From: Roseovarius sp. SCSIO 43702
Lineage (GTDB): Bacteria > Pseudomonadota > Alphaproteobacteria > Rhodobacterales > Rhodobacteraceae
Length of the DNA stretch: 64,000 nucleotides
Reading direction: 5' to 3'
Assembly: GCF_019599045.1 (NCBI RefSeq)
Contig: NZ_CP080623.1
Span: 2,192,501-2,256,500 of the forward strand
Made by a program: the position numbers and the translations under genes. Below are positions 57,261-64,000 of the stretch, piece by piece. How positions within the stretch are numbered: position 1 is the stretch's first letter; each line of letters starts with the position of its first letter. Under the pieces are notes generated by a model. The model saw only the letters and a list, made by a program, of their open reading frames with translations, was not told the origin of the DNA and did no database searches.

Positions 57261-57472
57261 GAAAATACCTCGGGCTTGGGCGCAGCGTCACGAAGACGCG
57301 GCCACGATACGAAGGCGATGATCCACCACAGGATGATCGTTCCCCACAGCGGCAGGATCTGGAATGCGTTCCACCATGGCGACATGCCCGCCCTGTTTGC
57401 GACCAGCGCGGTCGGAACCGCCATGATCAACCATCCGATGATCAGCGGTATCAATCCGGTGCCTGACATCAT
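57257..57472 (-). CDS. 71-aa two-helix membrane protein between nuoC and nuoD
   Basis: A 71-residue protein with two hydrophobic helices (about 4-24 and 34-53; [19 protein letters not shown] and [19 protein letters not shown]) and a charged tail. It starts at 57472 overlapping the nuoC stop (ATGA) and stops overlapping the nuoD start (ATGA), so it is locked into translation between two core subunits. No family recognised. The position and coupling argue for a real gene tied to complex I stoichiometry or assembly. Confidence 0.8.
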   Translation of the reverse strand: MMSGTGLIPLIIGWLIMAVPTALVANRAGMSPWWNAFQILPLWGTIILWWIIAFVSWPRLRDAAPKPEVFS

Positions 57473-58077
57473 TTCGATGCACCCTCTTTTTCGTCGCCGG
57501 GCAGGATGTATTCCGCACCCTCCCAAGGCGACATGAAGTCGAACTGCCGGTATTCCTGCACGAGGCTCACCGGCTCATAGACCACGCGCTTTTTCGCCTC
57601 GTCGTAGCGCACCTCGGTATAGCCCGTGGTCGGGAAATCCTTGCGCAGCGGATGACCGCGGAAACCGTAGTCGGTGAGGATGCGGCGCAGGTCCGGGTGG
57701 CCAGAAAAGAGGATGCCGAACATGTCGAACACCTCGCGCTCGAACCAGTTGGCCGACGGGTGGATGCCGGTGATCGAGGGCACCATCTCGTCCTCGCGCA
57801 CGGCGACCTTCAGGCGGATGCGGTGGTTCTGGTACATGCTGAGGAAATGGTAGACCACGTCGAACCGCTTGGCCCGCGCCGGATAGTCCACGGCGGTGAT
57901 GTCCACCAGCGTCGAGAAGCGGCAGGTCTGATCCGTCTTGAGGAAATCCACCAGCCCCACGATATTGGCGAGCGCCACGTCGACGGTCAGCTCGTCCCGC
58001 TCGACCTGCCAGCCCAGCACGCAGTCGTTCCGCTTCGCATCGAGATAGCCGCCCAGTTCCTTCATGGCGTCGCTCAT
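57469..58077 (-). CDS. nuoC: NADH-quinone oxidoreductase subunit C
   Basis: 30-kDa peripheral subunit, 202 residues, with the family signature ERE(V/A)(F/Y)D(M/L)(F/Y)GI in [23 protein letters not shown] and the GHPLRKDFP stretch. It is separate from nuoD here, with a 71-aa gene between them. The ATG at 58077 was chosen over the longer ORF from 58224, which overlaps nuoB. Confidence 0.97.
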   Translation of the reverse strand: MSDAMKELGGYLDAKRNDCVLGWQVERDELTVDVALANIVGLVDFLKTDQTCRFSTLVDITAVDYPARAKRFDVVYHFLSMYQNHRIRLKVAVREDEMVPSITGIHPSANWFEREVFDMFGILFSGHPDLRRILTDYGFRGHPLRKDFPTTGYTEVRYDEAKKRVVYEPVSLVQEYRQFDFMSPWEGAEYILPGDEKEGASK

Positions 58078-58100
58078 GTCGTCATTCCCTTCCGGCGCCC

Positions 58101-58721
58101 TCAGCGCACGATCGTCCCGGTGCGGCGGATGCGCCGCTGAAGCTGCATGATGCCGTAGAGCAGCGCCTCGGCCGTCGGCGGACAGCCCGGCACGTAGATG
58201 TCGACGGGCACGATCCGGTCGCACCCGCGCACCACCGAGTAGCTGTAGTGGTAATACCCGCCGCCATTGGCGCAGGACCCCATCGAGATCACGTAGCGCG
58301 GCTCGGGCATCTGGTCATAAACCTTCCTGAGCGCCGGGGCCATCTTGTTCGTGAGCGTGCCCGCCACGATCATCACGTCCGATTGCCGCGGGCTGGCCCG
58401 CGGGGCAAAGCCGAAACGTTCGGCGTCGTAGCGCGGCATGGCGGTGTGCATCATCTCGACCGCGCAGCAGGCCAGGCCGAAGGTCATCCAGTGCAGGCTG
58501 CCCGTCCGGGCCCAGTTGATGAGGTCGTCGGTCGTGGTCAGCAGGAAGCCCTTGTCCTGAAGATCGGCGTTGAGCTTCTGCGTCGCCACCTCGCGCTCGT
58601 AGCCGGGCGCGCGTACTTCGGCAGGTGCGCTGGCCGAGGGTCCGCTCTTGACGCGCGGGGACTGGGCGCCCTGGCTCTGGACCTCGGTCACCATGGCGGC
58701 GTCCTGATTTTTCACTCCCAT
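58101..58721 (-). CDS. nuoB: NADH-quinone oxidoreductase subunit B
   Basis: Subunit carrying the terminal N2 4Fe-4S cluster, 206 residues. Cluster motifs are [19 protein letters not shown] and [19 protein letters not shown]. The N terminus is extended by about 40 residues of polar sequence before the conserved [21 protein letters not shown]. The ATG at 58721 has AAGGGG at a good distance and overlaps nuoA by 10 bp; a GTG at 58715 forming GTGA with the nuoA stop is an alternative. Confidence 0.97.
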   Translation of the reverse strand: MGVKNQDAAMVTEVQSQGAQSPRVKSGPSASAPAEVRAPGYEREVATQKLNADLQDKGFLLTTTDDLINWARTGSLHWMTFGLACCAVEMMHTAMPRYDAERFGFAPRASPRQSDVMIVAGTLTNKMAPALRKVYDQMPEPRYVISMGSCANGGGYYHYSYSVVRGCDRIVPVDIYVPGCPPTAEALLYGIMQLQRRIRRTGTIVR

Positions 58722-59077
58722 TCCATCGCCCCTTTCTTCCACTCGTAGGCAAAGCCGGCGGTCAGGACGGCGAGGAACACCATCATCGACCAGAACGCCA
58801 CCATGCTGATGTCCTTGAACGCGACGGCCCAAGGAAACAGCATCGCGATCTCGAGGTCGAAGATGATGAAGAGGATCGACACCAGGTAGAACCGCACGTC
58901 GAACTTCATCCGCGCGTCGTCGAACGCGTTGAACCCGCACTCGTAGGCGCTCACCTTCTCGGGGTCGGGATTGCGCACCGCCAGGATGACGGCTGCCAGG
59001 ATCAGCACGATCCCGAGGCCGATGGCGACGGCCAGGAATACGAGGATCGGAAGGTATTCTCTCAGCATCTCGTCCAA
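58712..59077 (-). CDS. nuoA: NADH-quinone oxidoreductase subunit A
   Basis: First gene of the complex I operon; a 121-residue membrane subunit with three helices and the conserved [32 protein letters not shown] loop segment around the quinone site. I assign a TTG start at 59077 because AAGGAG (59085-59090) is then seven bases upstream; the first ATG, three codons later, would be 16 bases away. This gives [16 protein letters not shown], like related NuoA proteins. Confidence 0.95.
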   Translation of the reverse strand: MDEMLREYLPILVFLAVAIGLGIVLILAAVILAVRNPDPEKVSAYECGFNAFDDARMKFDVRFYLVSILFIIFDLEIAMLFPWAVAFKDISMVAFWSMMVFLAVLTAGFAYEWKKGAMEWE

Positions 59078-59146
59078 GGTGTGGCTCCTTTCACGCGCGA
59101 GGGGATCTGCCCACGCCGTCAGATGGCTGCATGGTGCTTGCAAGCC

Positions 59147-59175
59147 GGTTTAGCGCTGGCCCCCGGCATGGTCAA
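59147..59175 (-). promoter_or_regulatory. putative sigma-70 promoter of the nuo operon
   Basis: On the minus strand TTGACC (59175 to 59170) and TAAACC (59152 to 59147) are separated by 17 bp, predicting a start near 59140 and a 63-base leader before the nuoA TTG. It is the only promoter-like pair I see directly upstream of nuoA, and no comparable pair was noticed inside the operon. Confidence 0.5.
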
Positions 59176-59515
59176 CCAAGGCGCGCGGTTTTGACGCCCG
59201 TCGGACCGCAGACCCCAGACGCAACTCCCTGCCACTATAATTCTGTATTCCGGCCTGCATATCGAAGACAACGCTTGGGCGAAAAGCCGTAGATCGCCAT
59301 CAGATGCGCCCGTCAGAGGTGTTCTTAAATACGCTGAGGGCTTCAATTCCATGAGGAATCCGATACCTGGCGTAAATCCCTTTGGGCAACGCACGGGTTT
59401 CACGGGCGCATCTCGAACTTTGGATAGCGACACGAGCGGGAGATCAAGGGTATGGGCCTTTGAACCTCCAGCCTCATCGTGCACAAATCACGCACCGAAT
59501 TTAGCAGCGCGGGCC
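59176..59515. other. 340-bp gene-free, lower-GC stretch between nuo promoter and the leucine catabolic operon
   Basis: No gene with support was found. G+C is clearly lower than around it (31 of 60 in 59221-59280 and 32 of 60 in 59281-59340). The only reading frame spanning it is a 121-codon minus-strand frame (59119-59484) with no ribosome-binding site and a run through the nuo promoter. It may hold regulatory DNA, a gene relic or an unrecognised RNA. Confidence 0.5.
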
Positions 59516-60298
59516 CTAATTGCTCCACCACGGCTTGCGCTTGTCGAAAAAGGCGCCGATCCCCTCGCGCGCCTCGTCGCCGGCCCAGCACCGCGCCAGT
59601 TCGTCCATCGTATGCGCGATGGTGGTCTCGTCGATGCGTGGTCCGAGGCTGCGCAACAGCGCCTTCGCGCGGCCAACCGCCCCGGGCGCGCAGGACAGGT
59701 AGGGCGCGACCTCCGCCTCGACCGCCGCATCCAGATCGTCCTCCGGCACCGCGCGCGCCAGAAGCCCGAGCCGCACGGCCTCGGCGGCGTCGAAGCGACG
59801 ACCCGACATGAAGACGCGCCGCGCATTGGCCTCGCCCATCCGCGCCGCGACATAGGGGCCGATGGTGGCGGGGATGAGGCCGAGGCGCGTTTCTGTGAGC
59901 GCCATCGTGATGCCCTTGGCGCCCACGGCCACGTCGCACACGCTGGCCAGCCCCACACCGCCGCCGAACGCATTGCCATGCAAGCGCCCAATCAGCGGTT
60001 TCGGCATCGTGTTGAGCGCTTGCAGCATGTAGGCGAGCTTCCCCGCCTCCCGCGTCCGCGTCTCGGGCTCGGCTTCGAACTGCTCGCGCATCCAGCCGAG
60101 GTCGCCCCCCGCGCAGAAGGTCTTGCCCCGCGCCGCCAGCACGACCACCCGCACGTCCGGATCCTTGCCAAGCTCTTGCGCGGCGGCGTGCAGCTCCTCG
60201 ATCATCTGACCGGACATGGCGTTGTGTTTCTCGGCGCGGTCGAGCCAGAGCGTGGCCACCCCCCGCGCATCGCGTTCTATCGTGATCGTCTCGGTCAT
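59516..60298 (-). CDS. liuC: enoyl-CoA hydratase family, probable methylglutaconyl-CoA hydratase
   Basis: A 260-residue crotonase-fold protein. The oxyanion-hole stretches are LAARGKTFCAGGDLGWMRE and HGNAFGGGVGLASVCDVAVG, and AMALTETRLGLIPATIGPYV follows. It overlaps the HMG-CoA lyase gene (ATGA) and belongs to the same operon as a biotin-dependent acyl-CoA carboxylase subunit, which points to the leucine pathway step 3-methylglutaconyl-CoA to HMG-CoA. The substrate assignment rests on context and on GGDLGWM, common in this subgroup. Confidence 0.85.
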   Translation of the reverse strand: MTETITIERDARGVATLWLDRAEKHNAMSGQMIEELHAAAQELGKDPDVRVVVLAARGKTFCAGGDLGWMREQFEAEPETRTREAGKLAYMLQALNTMPKPLIGRLHGNAFGGGVGLASVCDVAVGAKGITMALTETRLGLIPATIGPYVAARMGEANARRVFMSGRRFDAAEAVRLGLLARAVPEDDLDAAVEAEVAPYLSCAPGAVGRAKALLRSLGPRIDETTIAHTMDELARCWAGDEAREGIGAFFDKRKPWWSN

Positions 60299-61158
60299 CT
60301 GTCGCCCCCATTCCGCATTCCGCGCGCCATATCCGCCGCGCGCGCCAGGATCTCCCGGTCGAGCCCGGTCTCGTATCCCAGCGCCGTCAGCCGGTCATGC
60401 ACGGCTTCGGTCGCGACGTTTCCCGCTGCACCCGGCGCGTAGGGACAGCCACCGAGCCCGCCCACCGCCGCGTCGAACACGCGCAATCCGCGGCCGAGCG
60501 ACGCCTCGATATTGTCCAGCGCGTGGCCTCCTGTTGCATGGTAGTGTCCGGCAAGCCTTTCGGCGGGAATGACATCGCAGACCGCTGCCAGCATCGCCTC
60601 GATCCCCTCGGGCGTGGCGCGTCCGATCGTGTCGCCGAGGCTGATCTCGTAGCATCCCATGTCGTGCAGCGAGCCGGCCACTTTCGCCACCTGCGCGGGC
60701 TCCACCGGCCCGTCATAGGGACATTCCACCACGCAGGAGACGTAGCCGCGCAGGCGGATCCCCGCCTCGCCGGCGGCCTGGGCCACCGGGCGGAACCGCT
60801 CGAGGCTTTCTTCTATCGTCGCGTTGATGTTGGCGCGGCTGAACCCTTCGGAGGCCGAGCCGAAGATCGCCACCTCGTCGGCGCCCGCCGCCCTCGCATC
60901 CTCGAAGCCGCGCATGTTGGGCGTGAGCGCGGCATAGGAGACGCCCGGCGCGCGGTCGATACGCGCCAGCACCTCGGCCGATCCGGCCATCTGCGGCACC
61001 CATTTGGGGCTCACGAAACTCGCCACCTCGATGCGCCGGAAACCGGCCCCACTCAGGCAGTCGATCAGCGCGACCTTCTCTTCCACGGGAATTTCCCGCG
61101 CCTCGTTCTGGAGGCCATCACGAGGGCCGACCTCGAAAATTTCAACGTAGTCAGACAT
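60295..61158 (-). CDS. mvaB: hydroxymethylglutaryl-CoA lyase
   Basis: Cleaves HMG-CoA to acetoacetate and acetyl-CoA, the last leucine-degradation step. The 287-residue TIM-barrel protein starts with VEIFEVGPRDGLQNEA and has VASFVSPKWVPQMAG, the metal and catalytic regions, and GLGGCPYAPGAAGNVATE with the catalytic Cys of the G-loop. GGAGGTG precedes the ATG. It adjoins a GST gene upstream and overlaps the hydratase gene downstream. Confidence 0.95.
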   Translation of the reverse strand: MSDYVEIFEVGPRDGLQNEAREIPVEEKVALIDCLSGAGFRRIEVASFVSPKWVPQMAGSAEVLARIDRAPGVSYAALTPNMRGFEDARAAGADEVAIFGSASEGFSRANINATIEESLERFRPVAQAAGEAGIRLRGYVSCVVECPYDGPVEPAQVAKVAGSLHDMGCYEISLGDTIGRATPEGIEAMLAAVCDVIPAERLAGHYHATGGHALDNIEASLGRGLRVFDAAVGGLGGCPYAPGAAGNVATEAVHDRLTALGYETGLDREILARAADMARGMRNGGDR

Positions 61159-61818
61159 CTACACCTCCGGCACCGGATAGAAATCACGATCGTAGAACTC
61201 CTGCCGCCCCTCCCGCGCCAGCGCGCGCCCGTAGGCCTCCCGCCCGGCGATCCGTTCGGCGTAGGCCCGCAAGGCCGGAAAGGGATCGAGCCGCACGAAG
61301 AACGGCGCGGCATAGAGGTTGAAGCCCATCATCACATCCGCGCCCGAGAATTGCCCACCCAAGAGGTAGTCGCGCCCCTCGAGCCGCGTCTCCAGCCCGC
61401 CCAGCGTCGCGCGCAGGCGCGCAGTGGTGAGCTTGATGACCACGGGCGACGCCTCGGACGGGTCGCGCAGGAAGACGTGCTGCACGTTCAGGAACTCGAT
61501 CAGGCTCGCCATCGTCTCGGCATAGCCCAGCGCCTCGAGAAATGGCGCGCGATCCGGCTCGCCGGGGGCCGGCATGAGGTCCGCCTCGGGATGGCGCTCG
61601 CAGAGATATTGCACGATCGCGCCGCTTTCGCAGATCGCCCTGCCGTCGATCTCGAGCGCAGGCACCCGGCCCCCCGGGGATTTCTCCAGAACCTCGGGCG
61701 CGCGCAGCGATCCATCGCGGAGCGAGTAGGTCTCGATCTCGTAGTCGAGCCCCAGTTCCTCGAGCAGCCACAGGATACGAAAGGAGCGCGAATAGGGAAC
61801 GTGATGAAGCCGGATCAT
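61159..61818 (-). CDS. glutathione S-transferase family protein
   Basis: A 219-residue protein with an N-terminal thioredoxin-like domain (RLHHVPYSRSFRILWLLEEL, SPGGRVPALEIDGRAICESGAIVQYL, with the cis-Pro and Glu/Ser GSH-binding pattern) and a C-terminal all-helical domain (GGQFSGADVMMGFNLYAA). It overlaps the second GST gene upstream (ATGA). Role unknown; the pair is embedded in a leucine catabolic operon, and they may detoxify acyl-CoA or electrophile intermediates, but this is inference. Confidence 0.88.
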   Translation of the reverse strand: MIRLHHVPYSRSFRILWLLEELGLDYEIETYSLRDGSLRAPEVLEKSPGGRVPALEIDGRAICESGAIVQYLCERHPEADLMPAPGEPDRAPFLEALGYAETMASLIEFLNVQHVFLRDPSEASPVVIKLTTARLRATLGGLETRLEGRDYLLGGQFSGADVMMGFNLYAAPFFVRLDPFPALRAYAERIAGREAYGRALAREGRQEFYDRDFYPVPEV

Positions 61819-62471
61819 GCCTTTTCCCTCGATGCCAGTGCGCCCAGATCGGGACGTGTCGCCGCGACTTCCGGGCGCGCCTGCGACGCCGCGAGCCAAT
61901 GCGCCAGCGCCGGGCGCGCCGCGATCATGTCCGCCCCTTGGGGCACGTGCCCGAAATAGTCCAGCATCGGCAGGAGATGGCAATCCGCCAGCGTCAGCGC
62001 ATCGCCCGAAAGGCAAAGCCCCTCTTCCGCGATCGCCTCCAGCGCATCAAGTGCACGGGGTGCCGCCGCGAACCCCTCGGCAAGCCGCGCCGCATCGGGT
62101 GTCGCACCCTCCAGCGGTCCGAAGATCGTCTCCGACACGGCCCCACGGATAAGCGGCCAATAGACGTAACTGTCGGTGATCGAGATCACCTGCCGCATCC
62201 GCACCATTGCCCGCAGGCCGGAGGGCAGGAGGGACGGACCCGACATGCCCGCCACAAGCTCGAGGCAGGCGGCGGTTTCGTAGATGCGAAACCCGTCATC
62301 TTCGAGCGCCGGAACCCGCCCGAAGGGATGCACCTTTCCCAGGGCCTCCGCATCCGCCGGATCGAACGGATCGCGCTCGACACAGTCATACGTCGCCCCC
62401 TTCACCGCCAGCGCGATGCGCAGCGCGCGCGTATAGACGCTGAAGCGGTATCCGGTGAGCGTGAGCGTCAC
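61815..62471 (-). CDS. glutathione S-transferase family protein
   Basis: A 218-residue GST-type protein with an N-terminal TGYRFSVYTRALRIALAVKG and FGRVPALEDDGFRIYETAACLELV, and a helical C-terminal half ending near GDALTLADCHLLPMLDYFG. It starts with GTG overlapping the upstream carboxylase subunit stop (GTGA) and ends overlapping the other GST gene. Sequence differs strongly from its neighbour, so they are not a recent tandem duplicate. Confidence 0.86.
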   Translation of the reverse strand: MTLTLTGYRFSVYTRALRIALAVKGATYDCVERDPFDPADAEALGKVHPFGRVPALEDDGFRIYETAACLELVAGMSGPSLLPSGLRAMVRMRQVISITDSYVYWPLIRGAVSETIFGPLEGATPDAARLAEGFAAAPRALDALEAIAEEGLCLSGDALTLADCHLLPMLDYFGHVPQGADMIAARPALAHWLAASQARPEVAATRPDLGALASREKA

Positions 62472-64000
62472 CCCTCGTCCTCCAGCCGGACCAGGGGCGC
62501 GCCCGCCTCGACCTGCGCGCCCGTCTCGGCCAGCACCTCGGCCACCACCCCGTCGCGTGCGGCCAGCAGGCTGTGTTCCATCTTCATCGCCTCGAGCACG
62601 GCGAGCCGGTCGCCCTCCTTCACCTCCTGGCCCGGCTTGGCGAGCATCGCTTTCACGAGCCCCGGCATCGGCGCCTCGATCACGCTCGCATCGCCATAGG
62701 CGCCGCCCGCACGGGCCAGCGGGTCGATGATCTCGAACCCGATACCGTAGTCGCGGAAGACGGTCACGAGATCGCCGGTGACGGCCACTTCCGGCGCGAC
62801 CTCGCCGTCAAGCTGCCAGCGCCCACCGACGCGGCGCGCTTCGACGGTCCGCTCGCCCAGCACCACGTCGACCGCATCCGCCGAGAGCACACGGAGGTTC
62901 ATCGCGACCTCATCCTCGCCCCGGCGCAGCACCACCTCGCGGTTGAGCGGCGTCCAGAGCGTGAAGCCCGTGTCCCGTCCACCTTCGGCCAGAAGCCCCA
63001 GCGCGGCCAGACCGGCAAGCGCCATGTCCGACGCGGTCGGATCCGCCCGTTCGGTGAGCGCGTCGATGTCGCGCGCGATGAGGCCCGTGTCGACCTCGCC
63101 CCGCGCGAACCCCTCGTGCCGTGCCAGCGCGCCGAGGAAGGCGAGATTGGTGACGGTTCCCGACACCTCGGTGCGCCGCAGCGCCGCGTCGAGCTTGCGC
63201 AGCGCAACGTCCCGGGTGGGGCCATGCACAATGATCTTGGCGATCATCGGGTCGTACCACGGGCTGATCTCGTCGCCCGCCCGCACGCCGCTGTCGGCGC
63301 GCGCGTCCCCAGGGAAGCGCAAATGGCGCAGCCGTCCGGTCGCGGGCAGGAACCCCTTGGCCACGTCCTCGGCATAGAGCCGCGCCTCGAAGGCATGGCC
63401 GGTGATCGTGAGATCCTCCTGCCGCGCCGGCAGCGCCTCGCCGCTCGCCACGCGCAACTGCCATTCCACGAGGTCCACACCGGTGATCGCCTCGGTCACG
63501 GGATGCTCCACCTGGAGGCGCGTGTTCATCTCCATGAACCAGAACCCGTCCTCGCGCAGCCCGTCCGAGCCGTCGACGATGAACTCGACCGTGCCCGCAC
63601 CGCTATAGCCGATGGCCTCGGCGGCGCGCACCGCGGCGGCGCCCATCGCGGCGCGGACATTGTCGGGCATCCCCGGCGCGGGCGCTTCCTCGATCACCTT
63701 CTGGTGGCGCCGCTGCAGCGAACAGTCCCGTTCGAAGAGATGCACCGCGCCGGTGCCGTCGCCGAAGACCTGCACCTCGATATGGCGTGGTTTCTGGATG
63801 TATTTCTCGATCAGCACCGCCTCGTTGCCGAAGGCGGTCGCGGCCTCGCCCTTCGCGCTTTCGAGGGCTTCGGCGAACCGATCGGCGCTTTCGACGAGGC
63901 GCATCCCCTTGCCGCCACCGCCGGCCACGGCCTTGATGAGCACCGGGTAACCGATCTCGCGCGCGCGCTCGGCGAGATGGTCGGGATCCTGGTCTTCGCC
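62468..64000 (-). CDS. liuD: biotin-carboxylase/biotin-carrier subunit, probable methylcrotonyl-CoA carboxylase alpha (5' part outside window)
   Basis: The gene enters from the right edge; about 510 codons are present. Visible are the biotin carboxylase ATP-grasp segments (AVAGGGGKGMR, RDCSLQRRHQKVIEEAPAP, FMEMNTRLQVEHPVTE), a connecting region, and the C-terminal biotinyl domain with EAMKMEH, biotin on its Lys. First residues GEDQDPDHLAERAREIGYPV match methylcrotonyl-CoA carboxylase alpha. Downstream HMG-CoA lyase and hydratase genes support leucine catabolism; a propionyl-CoA enzyme is less likely. It would be biotinylated by birA at 38965. Confidence 0.9.
   Translation of the reverse strand, partial: GEDQDPDHLAERAREIGYPVLIKAVAGGGGKGMRLVESADRFAEALESAKGEAATAFGNEAVLIEKYIQKPRHIEVQVFGDGTGAVHLFERDCSLQRRHQKVIEEAPAPGMPDNVRAAMGAAAVRAAEAIGYSGAGTVEFIVDGSDGLREDGFWFMEMNTRLQVEHPVTEAITGVDLVEWQLRVASGEALPARQEDLTITGHAFEARLYAEDVAKGFLPATGRLRHLRFPGDARADSGVRAGDEISPWYDPMIAKIIVHGPTRDVALRKLDAALRRTEVSGTVTNLAFLGALARHEGFARGEVDTGLIARDIDALTERADPTASDMALAGLAALGLLAEGGRDTGFTLWTPLNREVVLRRGEDEVAMNLRVLSADAVDVVLGERTVEARRVGGRWQLDGEVAPEVAVTGDLVTVFRDYGIGFEIIDPLARAGGAYGDASVIEAPMPGLVKAMLAKPGQEVKEGDRLAVLEAMKMEHSLLAARDGVVAEVLAETGAQVEAGAPLVRLEDEG

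Noticed and set aside
59119..59484. 121-codon minus-strand frame upstream of nuoA
   Set aside because: No ribosome-binding site, passes through the nuo promoter, no family resemblance; kept only as part of the gene-free region.

Overview
The window is a high-GC alphaproteobacterial chromosome segment, almost certainly from the Rhodobacteraceae/Roseobacter group. Support comes from gene content and order: a 14-gene nuo operon full of Rhodobacterales-specific accessory genes, the lptF-lptG-lptD-surA-pdxA-rsmA chain, purL next to grxD/bolA, birA-coaX-rnj downstream of nuoN, and paralogous FAD/GcvT dehydrogenases. I cannot name the genus. No rRNA, tRNA, CRISPR array, prophage or insertion sequence was recognised.

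Layout. 1-2702: an Asp/Glu-racemase-superfamily gene (cut by the left edge) coupled to anmK, divergent from tyrS. 2734-4701: a compact arsenic operon, arsR-arsC-acr3, with an operator over the arsR start. 4716-9132: aroK-aroB leftward; a small membrane protein, a large unknown exported protein and xerD rightward. 9232-15748: a CorC/HlyC-type CBS protein, then two divergent paralogous dimethylglycine/sarcosine-dehydrogenase-like flavoenzymes sharing a 338-bp regulatory region. 15813-19038: marC, a retropepsin-like protease, holC and pepA. 19203-26763: the tightly overlapped LPS-export/outer-membrane biogenesis operon. 26819-29705: an M24 peptidase with a PLP-dependent lyase, then a small exported protein with its own terminator. 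29837-36419: purL, grxD, a small membrane protein, bolA, a glycosyltransferase, a DEAD-box helicase and a zinc-ribbon membrane protein. 36492-39714: birA-coaX-rnj leftward.

39753-59175 is one long leftward respiratory complex I operon, bracketed by a promoter-like site at 59147-59175 and a terminator hairpin at 39753-39778. It carries nuoA-N plus nine extra genes: a 71-aa membrane protein, a membrane-anchored HhH protein, two small proteins of Rhodobacterales families, a MAPEG protein, three lipoproteins and a cysteine-free carboxymuconolactone-decarboxylase-like protein. NuoE and the HhH protein end in the same 84-residue module (63/84 identical by hand), and NuoL carries an acidic insertion of about 80 residues.

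59516-64000 is a leftward leucine/isovalerate catabolic operon: the biotin-carrying subunit of methylcrotonyl-CoA carboxylase (cut by the right edge), two glutathione S-transferases, HMG-CoA lyase and a methylglutaconyl-CoA-hydratase-like enzyme.

Most of the window is core genome. The less explained material is the accessory protein set of the nuo operon, the divergent flavoenzyme control region, and a lower-GC gene-free stretch upstream of nuoA. All pairings, identities and base counts were done by eye on the given sequence; functions rest on motif and context recognition, not on searches.
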